From assembly GCA_025917655.1 (NCBI GenBank), contig CP084613.1:558001-622000 (forward strand): a DNA stretch of 64,000 nt, in the 5' to 3' direction. The position numbers and the translations under genes are program-made. The notes beneath the pieces are model-generated. The model ran no database searches. It worked only from the letters and a program-made list of their open reading frames with translations, and had not been told where the DNA came from. Positions within the stretch are counted from its first letter, which is position 1. Every line of letters begins with the position of its first letter. Shown piece by piece: positions 1 through 9,569 of this stretch. The stretch comes from Chlorella sorokiniana. Taxonomy: Eukaryota > Chlorophyta > Trebouxiophyceae > Chlorellales > Chlorellaceae.

Positions 1-69
1 AGATGCTGAGCGCTGCGGTTTCGTCCTGCGCACCGTGCTGACCCTTGCTGCACCCCACTCTGCGCGCAG

Positions 70-1561
70 CCTGACCCTGTCCCACCCCAACGTGCTTCAA
101 GCGTACAAGATGTGCGCGGTGAAGGTGCTCACGGGTGCAGACGGGGAGGCGCGGGCGCGCCCGCCAACGGCACCAGCCCCCGCCTGGCCGGCAGCGGCGA
201 GTTTGGCAGCGGCGGCCGCCTGGGCAGCAGCGGCGGGCGCGTGGTGCCACACCTGACCGACCCCGGCTGCATGGTGGAGGTGATGCCGTCAGACGCGGTG
301 CTTGAGCCCGGGTGAGTGGAGGGGCCAGTAGCAGCAGCGGGATGGACAGAAGCGCCAGCAGAGGCAGCAGCACCAGCAGCGGCGGGGATGGTGCACAGGC
401 TGTCGCGGGGGCCAGAGGCGGGGGTGTCTGCGAGCTGCCGTGTCGCCCAACCCCCATTGTGTGTCGCGCTCTCACACACGTCGACCTCCGCTGGGAGCTG
501 CGCTGCGCCTTGCAGGATGTACGAGATGTGGCTGGTTCAAGAGCTGGCGGACAAGAACACGCTCGCTGACGCGCTGCAAGCAGGCTGGTTTGACCAGCCC
601 GCCCCGCACGGCCGCAACCACGTGAGGCGGCGCCGCCGCTGCCATGTTGCAACCTCTTCAGGCATCCGGTCACAAGCAGTGCTGCAGCCCTCTGCTCATC
701 TTCCTGGCCCGTGGTTGTGACCCCATGCAGCCTGCCATCCTGCTCTGCCTGCTGGACATTGCGAGGGGGTTGGAATACCTGCACAGCTGCAGCATTGTGC
801 ATGGCGACCTGAAGCCCCAGAACGTGCTGCTGAAGACGGCGGGCACCGATCGCCGCGGCTATGTGTGCAAGCTGGGCGACTTTGGGCTGAGCCGCATGCT
901 GCAAGAAACCGAGACGCACGTCAACACGGGATCCTACGGCACCGTGACGCACGCTGCCCCCGAGCTGCTGAGTGAGGGTCGGCTGACCAAGTCGAGCGAT
1001 GTGTTTGCGTTTGGCATGCTGCTGTGGGAGCTGGTGACTGGCGACAGGCTGTTCCCCGACATGCACACCACCCAGGTGGGTCGCACTTTTAGCACCTCCG
1101 CTCTTCAGGCACCCACTGCTTGCCTGCAGGTTGCTGAACTCCGCCAGCTCTTTATGCACTTCTCATGGTCCCCCAGCCGACTCGGCTTCAATCAGCGGGC
1201 ATGCACGTCAACCGTTCTGGCCTGGCATGCCTCTGTGCCGTGCAGATCATTGTGGAAGTGACGCAGAAGGGCTACCGTCCGCCCATTCCTCCCGAGTTCC
1301 CGCCCCAGCTTGCCAGCCTGGCGCAACGATGCTGGGCCCAGGAGGCGCGGGACAGGTGCGCAGGGCAGCCTGCCTGCTGGCAGGCGTGCTTAGCCTGCAG
1401 TGTTGCACAGCACGTATGCTGGTCTGCTGCAGGCAGGGACTGACGGTTACATCGTTGTACGGTGCAGGCCGACTGCTGAGGAAATTGTGGAAAGCCTCAT
1501 GGAATACAGCACCTCGCTTGGCGCCAGCGGCAGGCGCGCAGCAGCTGCCGCCGTCTCGTAG
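70..1561 (+). CDS. TKL-type protein kinase, tandem copy 1 (5' partial)
   Basis: C-terminal part of a serine/threonine kinase; the N-terminus lies left of the window. Exons by protein continuity: 70-311, 516-621, 731-1075, 1246-1355, 1468-1561 (stop TAG). Visible kinase landmarks are the catalytic loop IVHGDLKPQNVLL, the DFGLS magnesium loop, the activation segment ending HAAPELL, SSDVFAFGMLLWELVTG of subdomain IX, and RPTAEEIVESL with the subdomain XI arginine. The catalytic loop reads HGD instead of HRD, so it is a non-RD kinase that keeps the catalytic Asp. It is closely related to the gene at 2489-6159, with the same intron positions. Exon 70-311 changes frame between about 130 and 165 relative to copy 2: the first part reads on as an Ala-rich shadow while the second part continues as VVPHLTDPGCMVEVMPSDA. 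That may be an indel error or real damage. Confidence 0.85.
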
Positions 1562-2488
1562 CCCCACCAGGGCATATGTGCCCCGCTCTTTTAGCAGAGC
1601 CTTTTCCCCGTACACTTGCCTTTCAGATCTTGCTCCTGCCTTTAACAAAGCTTACGCCTGCACCCCACCGCGGTCCGAGGAGGCGTGCAGCCCCTGCCTC
1701 TACCTTTCATCCTCCTGTCTACCCCTCAATCACAACTGTTCTTTATACCGCATCCGCCGCTCCCGGTCCCTGCTTATTCCTTATGCATTCTGTTACCACC
1801 TACGGGTTTGCGAAAGTACACTGAAGCAGTTCTTTAACCCCACAACGCACCCACCCTGCAGGAGCGCTAACTGCTCCCACTCTCTATCCAGCAGCAGTCC
1901 ATTGGGCCGCGCCCCGCCCATCTGTTTGTCCATGTCGCCCCACTGGCCACTATCTTTTGACAAGCACTGTGGGAGCTGCAAGCAGTGTGCCTGGGAAAGC
2001 AAGATGCAGCGGTCGCTAGTGACCTGCAGGCAGAAGGCGGCCCGGCAGTTGAGGGCTTGAGACAGCAGGGGCTTGCCATTATGGTAGAGCCGAAGATTTG
2101 TTCCTGTACTTGCTCCCGTGTTTTTGATACGAGATGGTCAACGTCCACTGCAGTGTAGGCTGGCAGCAGGGCAGGTGTCTACATCAGTAGGGGCGGGAAC
2201 ATTTCCAACCGGAACGTTCCCGGGCCCGCCAACCGCCGGCACTGCAACACGTCCTCTGCCTTCCTGATTGCACACGAAATCGACTCCAAGTATGACTTTG
2301 ATCTATCAATGAGCAGGGGAAGATTGAAGAGTCCGCTTTGCACAGTGTGCACAGCTGCCTGCTTAACGTCGGCATTGGCGCAGTGACCTGGCGGTGGCCC
2401 AAGGGCGGTGCCGACTCGTGTTTCCGGGTTTGCCACAGCAACAGCACTCCTCACTTTCGGGTCCTATGGTGCAGCCGCGCCACGGATT
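1562..2488. other. Intergenic region between tandem kinases
   Basis: This stretch holds the probable 3' UTR of kinase copy 1 and the upstream region of copy 2. No conserved coding segment is apparent on either strand. The overlapping open frames are low-complexity and lack splice-consistent continuity. No TGTAA poly(A) motif was noticed here. Confidence 0.5.
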
Positions 2489-5400
2489 ATGGCGCTTGCG
2501 GCGCTCCTGCTCCTCTTGTTTGGTGCTTGCGCCTGTCTTGGGCAGGAGGTGTCCTCCCCAGATGACTTTTTGCGGCGTTGTACAGTGCGATTCGTGAGCA
2601 AGCAGTCGGAGAAACCGTCATAGAGCTGCAGGATGACATCACGCTTTCACCGGCCGCGGCTTCCAGCTATCCGCTGCCCTTCGTAGTGCCCGGCAACCAC
2701 TCCCTGAAACTCACAACAGGTGAAAGGTCTGCGCTCGAGACTGATAATCCCGTCCACGGATGAGCGCCTGCTGACGCTCCCGCTTGGTGCCCGTACACTC
2801 CCTCTCCAGCTGATGGCGCGTTGAAGGACCTCAACTTTGGCAAGATAGAGAGCTTGATTTACCTCAAGGCCGGAAGCAGCTTTTTGTGGACACCTTGAAC
2901 GTCAGCGGTGCGTGGCTGCCACGCTTTGCCCGCGCCGAGGGTCGAGCGCAGGCGGTTGGCGACCAAACCATGGTGGCCACCTGGGGTGCCCCCGACTTGC
3001 AGGCTCGGCCGACCCACATCTGGGGCAGTGGCCGGAGGGCGTCGATTCACCGACAGTCATCCAGTCGCTGCCGCTATGGCCCACTCTAGGAGCAGATCCG
3101 GGTGCCAAGGTCAGCTGCCGCGGCCAGGCCATCCTCCTTGAGCCTTGCCCGGCCGCGCCCACCCCTCTGCTCAGGCCAGGCCACAGCCTGCCGGCCCACC
3201 CTGCAGCCCTGCTTTTGCTGTTCATACTCAGCTTGCTTCAGGGCGCCATGGGGGCTCGTGCTTGCTTGCCGTGACACACATCCCACGCGGCGGCTCCCTT
3301 GCCCGTTCAGGCCACCGTGTCCAACTCCCTGATCTACCTACACCCACTGGAAATCTGCACCCCGAGATTGGGGAAGTCCAGTATGAGGCCCTGCGACAGC
3401 TGGCGCGCGCCTCCGGCTCCAACCGTACGGAGATTGATTTCTCCGGCACCGTGGCGCACATGGTGGACTGGGCGGCGCCCATGCCGGTTCTTAGCGCAAC
3501 CACCAAAGTTGCGAGTGAGCGGCATGGAAGGGGAAGGGAAGGGATGTGCGGGGCTGGCGCAGGTGCTTTTAAACGGGTTGGCAGCGTGTGCGTGCCGCCC
3601 CGGGTGGGGTATGCCGCCAAGTGCTCCATCCTCTCTGCCCCCCACCCACACCCCCAACTCCCACCTACCCACCCACATTCACCACCCTTACACTTTTTGA
3701 GTGCCTGAGAAGCAATGCTGCCGCCATTTACCCTCCCACCACGCAACAGTCGGCACCATTTACCTGGCGGCGGAGAACACGACGATTTACTGCCGAATGC
3801 CGGACGGGCCTGCCAGCGAGGGCGCTCCCCTTCCTGGCCCCAGCGGCAACGGCGTCGGCAGCAGCAGCAGCGAGGGCGGAGGCAGCGCTGCGGCGGGCTC
3901 TGCGGCAGCCTCTGCAAGCGGGCAATCGGTGCCAGCCTGGGCCTGGGCGTTGCTGGGGACGGCTGCCACCCTGGCAATGGCAGCGGCTGCAGCGGTCTTG
4001 CTCTGGCGGCGGGCCCGCAAGCGGTTGCGGCAGCGGCAACGAGAGCAGCTGACACCGCTCAATGTTCACGTCCTGGGGGAGGGGCACAGCAGCTCGCCCA
4101 AAGAAAGGAGCCTCAGCCTCAAAGGAGCCCCCAGCGGCAGCCTGCCCTCCGGGGCGGCAGCAGCGGTCTGGAGCAGCGCGACGGCCGGGTGCGGCCAGAG
4201 GGCCCTTGGAAGTCCAGGTGAGCTGTGCGGCAGCGCAGGCTGGGGCCATAGCGCAGCCACAGAGCACAGCGCGGGGCTACGCCATGCACGTGCTGGCCAG
4301 CTCAAGGCGCGGGCTGCACCCTGCAAACAGCTGGCCGCCCTGATGCCCCTGCAGGGTGGGCTTCATTGAAGGCTTGCAGCTTGGCACGCTCATCGGCCGC
4401 GGCGGCTATGCTCGCGTGTACAAGGGTGGGCGCGTTGGCTGGGTCTGGTTCTTTGGCCCCACACTGCTCCGCCCTGCCTTGCCTGCACCCTCTGGGGAAG
4501 CGCTGTGCGCCTGCATTTTCTCAATCGATCCACCCATGCACGCCCTCCCCAGGTCGCTGGAAGGGCACGGCGGTTGCGGTGAAGGCAGTGGAGACGTGTG
4601 TGGGGCCCCACCAGCAGTACGATCTGCGCAGCGAGCCACTGCTGAGGTGCGTCGCTTGCTTCAGAGGTAGCGCTGCGGGCCCTCTATCCCGATACACCTG
4701 TTTGCCTGCGTCACCCCGGTCAAAGTAGCCCCTTGCTTCCTGCTCCATGGTCCTGCAGCTTGAGCTTGACGCATCCCAACGTGCTGCAAGGCTACAAGAT
4801 GTGCGTGGTGAGGCTGCTCACAGATGCAGGCCAGCACCCTGCCAGCGCGGGCACACCTGGCCCCTCCTCACCCGCCGGAAGCGCCGGCCTCGCGCGAAGC
4901 GCCAGCCTGGCACACAGTGGCGGCACCCGCGGCAGCGGCAGCGGCGGGCGTGTGGTGCCGCACCTGACTGATCCTAGCTGCATGGTGGAGGTGATGCCGT
5001 CGGACGCGGTGCTTGAGCCTGGGTGAGCTGTGCTAGTCTGTTGCCAGCCTTGAAAGCGCGCTAGTCTGTCTCCCCTCCTTCGTCACCCCCAAGGGGCGAT
5101 GTTTGCTTAGACTGTGCCTGCCTGGCTGTGCAGCATGTACGAGATGTGGCTGGTGAGCGAGCTGGCGGACAAAGGAAACCTGCTGGATGCCATGAAGGCT
5201 GGCTTGCTTGCTGAGGACACCCCTTCTGGCCGGGACATGGTGAGCCATGCATGCCGCTGATTTTTGCTGCTGTGTTTGCCTGTCAGATGCCGTCGGCGTT
5301 GGCTTACAGTACGACCTCAACTAGTATCCATCTTCCTCCTGGCCTATGTGTGAACCTGTGCAGCCCGCCATCCTGCTATGCCTGCTGGACATTGCGAGGG

Positions 5401-6159
5401 GGCTGGAATACCTGCACAGCTGCAGCATCGTGCACGGCGACCTGAAGCCCCAGAACGTGATGCTGAAGACGGCGGCAGCAGACCGCCGCGGCTTTGTGTG
5501 CAAGCTGGGCGACTTTGGGCTGAGCCGCATGCTGCAAGAAACCGAGACGCACGTCAACACCGGTTCCTACGGCACCGTGACGCACGCTGCCCCCGAGCTG
5601 CTGAGCGAGGGTCGGCTGACCAAGTCGAGCGATGTGTTTGCGTTTGGCATGCTGCTGTGGGAGCTGGTGACTGGCGACAGGTTGTTCCGAGACATGCACC
5701 ACATGCAGGTGGGTGCAGTATCCGAGTGTGCACCCTGTGCACAGTGCTGTGGTTGCTCAGCTGCCCACCCTCTCCAAGCCTTGCTTCTCCACGTTGCTTG
5801 CTTGTCCAGCCATCTGCCCATTCACATTGCACTACACCCCCGCAGATCATTGTGCAAGTGACGCAGCGAGGCTACCGCCCGCCCATCCCACCAGGCTTCC
5901 CTCCCAGCCTGGCTGCGTTAGCCGAGCGTTGCTGGGCACAGGACGCTAAAGACAGGTGGGCCTAGGCATGCCCGAACCTGTCCATGTCCTGCTGATGAAA
6001 CAGCACTGGGATGCCTGGAGTAGCAGGGTTCTTCAACCGAATGGCCTTGCCGCCGCCTTGTGCAGGCCTGCTGCTGGCGAGCTGGTGACAGAGCTGATCA
6101 AGGCATGCTATACGCTTGAATCCACCGAGCAGCACAGCAGAGAGCAGGCGCTGCTGTAG
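2489..6159 (+). CDS. Receptor-like TKL kinase with secreted-type ectodomain, tandem copy 2
   Basis: Start ATG 2489 is chosen because it opens a signal peptide (MALAALLLLLFGACACLG). Exons: 2489-2719, 2810-2907, 3003-3109, 3311-3514, about 3701-4217, 4355-4425, 4553-4646, 4759-5022, 5134-5239, 5364-5708, 5846-5955, 6066-6159. Order: signal peptide; about 250-residue ectodomain with sequons (NHS, NVS, NRT, NTT) and beta-helix-like short strands; Gly/Ser linker; one membrane span (AWALLGTAATLAMAAAAAVL) followed by basic residues; kinase domain with GRGGYARVYKG, VAVK, HGDLKPQN, DFGLS and HAAPELL. All catalytic residues are present, so activity is possible. The frame breaks at 2574-2575, 2881-2885, 3343-3345 and 4151-4154 are each cured by one extra base in a G, T, C or G run. 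The 3701 acceptor is uncertain. Ligand and substrate are unknown. Confidence 0.85.
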
Positions 6160-6647
6160 ACGAAGAAGGTACCTACCACCGGTGCTGCTGGGCAGGCTGC
6201 GGTGCCGCTGGAGCAGGCGCTCTGCCAGCAGGCCGAATGGGATGACAACGGATACATACATTGCTGTCCTTGCTCTTTCGGGAGCGAACTTTTGCATTTT
6301 TTCCAGATGGGCGTGCTCCAGATCGTTCCACGTCTATGTGTACTTTCTGCTTCCTTCAAACTCCATGCTCCATTCATTCTCTGCAAACTTTGCAAAATGT
6401 CCTCTGCCCTTCTGCCGTTCCCTCCTTGCCACACCCAGCCGACCGGCTCTGACTATCCATGAAGGCGGCGCCAACTCGCCCGCCGCCGCACGCAGCAAGC
6501 CGCTGCATCTCCCTCTGTTCTGGCCCACATACGGACTCTGTAAGTTTACGTTAGTTGACTCTCAGAAGGAGGTTGGCGTTGCAAGGTTGTGTAGAAGCGT
6601 GCCAGCAAAGAGCCCAGAGCCACCTATCTGCAGCAGCTGCCAGGCTC
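6160..6647. other. 3' UTR of kinase copy 2 and upstream region of ankyrin gene
   Basis: AT-richer than the surrounding coding DNA, with the TGTAA motif near its right part. No coding segment or structural RNA is recognised. Confidence 0.5.
6539..6543 (+). terminator. Candidate poly(A) signal TGTAA of kinase copy 2
   Basis: TGTAA lies 380 bases after the stop at 6159 and just before the next gene. TGTAA (UGUAA) is the established nuclear poly(A) signal of many green algae. No cleavage site can be read from DNA alone. Confidence 0.4.
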
Positions 6648-8992
6648 ATGATGGCACTCTCACTGAAGCCCTCTGTCCTGCTGCTGCTGGCCTCACTGGC
6701 AGCGGCAGCCACGCTTGCAGCGCCTGTTCTGGCAGGGCCCGGCGCCAAACTTGGCGGCCGCGGCGGCGCGGCAGCGCCAGCAATCCGCCTGTCCGGTGCA
6801 GGCTGCTCCAGCAGGCTGTCCCCATTGCCCCGACAGAGCCAGCGGCAGCACCACAGCCAGACTTTGCCACAGCTTTCCCAGGCCAACCAGTAGGCGTGAC
6901 GGCTCCCGCCGCCGAGGCAGCTGAAGCGGACAACCCGTTCGCCTCCGCGACGGACCTTCGTGCCCCCGGTGGTGCTGGAGCAGTCCGGCCCTGCTGACGC
7001 TGCGCCCGCCCCTGAGGAGGCAGCTGCGCTTGGGGACCCTGCGCCTGGCCCCTCGGGCGAGCTGAGCTTTGCTCAGGAGTTTCGCCTCAACCCAGCGCAG
7101 GTGCTTCCCCGCCCCTCACACCCGCTTTGGCTTCCATGCAAGCAGAGGGTGCCTCACCCTCCCTCACACCGCCAGCACACCTCCCTCTGCTGTGTTTTGC
7201 AGGCCGCAACGCTCACGTCCCTGTACGGAAATCCAGCTGACCCCGCTGCCGCCATCCAGGTGAGGCCCTCCAGCTGCTGGCTGGCGGGAAGCCGCCGAGC
7301 GAGGCTGAAGAAAGTATGCCCCTTGGCCCCCGTGACCGTTCCCCTCCCCCTCGCCCCCTGGCGGGATTCCCTGCGCATCCACTTCACAGTCCATGTTCCT
7401 CCTGAGTCGTCCTTAGTCTCCATGCTGAGAGGCTGCCGCTGTGCTCGCAGGCTGACCTGGCAGCGGCGGGTGTGAGCTTTGAGATGCCGCAGCCCTTCCC
7501 TGCCCCTGCTCCTGAGGACACGATTTTTGATGCAGGCGAGGCGCTCCCAGATCAGCCCCGCCAGCAGCAACGACAAAGCCGCGCCTGCCACCCTTTCCCC
7601 TCTCCACCCCCGACCCCACACCCTTCCCTGGGCTGTGTCCTGTTGCAGCGCTCATCGCAGCAGTGAAGCAGGGGCGTGTGCCTGCCGCCGAGCAGCTGTT
7701 GGGCGGAGCGGCAGACCCCAACGCCGTGGATGCCGCCACGGGGAGACACCCCTCTTCCTGGCCATCCCCCAGGCTGTAGAGCAACCGGACCTGCTGCAGC
7801 AGCTGCTTGACAGTGCGTGTGTGGGCAGCTGGGCAAGCGCTGCCGATGCGTGAAGGGAGTGGTGGCCACGGGTTGATGCGCTGGCCCAAGCGCACCCCCT
7901 GCCTGTCTTTGTCCTCATCCCTCGCCTCAACACCCCGCAGATGGCGCCGACACAAACGTGAGGAACGCCAATGGCACCACCCCCTGCTCCTGGCCATCGA
8001 GGCGAACGACCCAGCTGCGGTGGAAGCGTTGCTCAGGTGTCTCCTCCTCTCCCTCGCAGTAGGCCATCCGGGGCAGCACCCACCCTGCCCAGGCCTTACG
8101 ATGTACCAGCACACAGCACTGCAACTGGACAAGGCACACTTCATGGCCCAACGCCCCCTGCTACCCCTTATCCCGGTCCCTTTCTTCCCTCTCAGCGCTG
8201 GCGCCGACACCAACCTGGCCAGTGGCGACGGCGTCACGCCGCTGCTGGCGGCAGTGGATGGCGTCGAGGCCGCCATCATCCAGGTGGCCCTCCAGGGCAG
8301 CACACCCCCAGCCAGCCACACAAGCCTGGCCGCACCGGTTTGCCAAGCGCAGTCACTGCTCATCGTTGTTGCCAGCTGAGAGATGTGTGGTGCTCCCAGA
8401 TGTAGCCGGTGGCGGCGCCCCTTCGCCTGGCCCGCCGTGACTGCCGCTCTGTGACCGTCTGCTCCAAGCGCCCCTACCACCCCCTGCAGGCCCTCCTGGC
8501 ATCTGGCGCGGATACCAACGCCCCCGGGCCCGAGGGCCAGCTGCCGCTGGTTCAGGAGGTGGAGGCGTATCTGGCAGCGCCCAGCCAGGCGGGCCTGGCG
8601 CTGGTAGAGGTGTGTGGTAGCAGCAGCGCCTGGCCGCCCCTGGCCGCCGCCGCCTGCTTGTCGCAAGCAGCCCAGCTTCTCCGCTTTCGTGCCACCGCTT
8701 CTGCCGCTGATCCGAGCTCTCGCCGGGCTGCCCTGTGCAGGCGTTGCTGGATTCCGGCGCTTCCCCTGGCCTGGTGGACGCGAGGGGCGTGGACGCCCAA
8801 GCAGCCGCACAGCAGGCGCAGGATGCTGCCCTGCTGGAGCTCCTGGCACGCTACGCACCTGTCGGGGTCCCTCCACTGAAGCCCCCGCCGCCGAGGCTCT
8901 GCCTCTCGGCGGGACGGCTGGGCTGTGAGGAGGGTGGGCTGGCAGCCGCTGCGGGTCGGGCAGCTATGCTTGGTGGTTGTGTTGTTCACTGA
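6648..8992 (+). CDS. Ankyrin-repeat protein with cleavable-type N-terminus
   Basis: Start ATG 6648 (followed by a second ATG) opens a hydrophobic N-terminus, SLKPSVLLLLASLAAAATLA, resembling a signal or transit peptide. Exons: 6648-7100, 7203-7259, 7451-7535, 7649-7812, 7941-8036, 8196-8283, 8490-8609, 8741-8992. After a Pro/Ala-rich stretch come about five ankyrin units, e.g. NGADTNVRNANGTTP, AGADTNLASGDGVTPLLAA, ASGADTNAPGPEGQLPL and DSGASPGLVDARG. Introns fall between repeats, so roughly one repeat lies in each exon. The intron after 7535 is GC-AG. Frame breaks occur in the first exon (about 6810 and about 6950) and at 7740-7743 (GGGG, needs five) and 7980-7984 (five C, needs six). Its partner and location are unknown; ankyrin proteins behind a targeting peptide suggest a plastid or secretory role, which is inference. 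Confidence 0.75.
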
Positions 8993-9569
8993 TGATTACA
9001 TGCACAGCTTTTCCTCCCCCTGATCCTGGTCTTGAGACTCGTTGCAAGCGTGGAGATCGGTTGCTTTCCTGGTGACGGGAGCCTAGGGACCACAGGCTGC
9101 GCAGTGCCCGACGCCGCGCAAGGCGCCGTCCGTGCAAGCTGTGCTGGTCTGAAAGGCGCAATGTTCTTTCCTGGTAATAAGCTCACACCTGGGTCGAGCA
9201 TCCTCAACCAATCAACAACGCTGGTGCATCTGGGCTCGAGCAAGCCAGGAAGGCCAAGTGGCGCACTCAGCGGCGGCGAGTCAGTGGGCTACGCGAGGCC
9301 GCTGCGGGGCGCGCTAAGGCTTACAGGCCCCCAACCACGCGGAGATTTGCCAAAAGGCGGTTACTTTGGGACTCCCCTCGCCGGGATATGTTCTGGAGAT
9401 ACAATCGTACAGGGCGCCAAAACTGGTTACTTGCCCGCCGCTCGGCTCGCCCCGTGCACATAGCACCTCACTTCAACTGCCTGACATCAAACCTTGGTTG
9501 CATACCCAACTATCACAGCACACAGAGGCGGGATGCCAGACTCCCCGGGTGACAGGCTGAGACGGCGAG
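8993..9569. other. Intergenic region upstream of pseudo-response regulator
   Basis: No gene recognised. It holds the 3' UTR of the ankyrin gene and the likely promoter of the clock-type regulator. No exact evening element was found. Confidence 0.5.

Noticed and set aside
7413-8876. Long minus-strand open frame (487 codons) over the ankyrin gene
   Set aside because: It spans introns and exons of the + strand gene without domain content. High GC leaves few stops in antisense frames, so this is a shadow.
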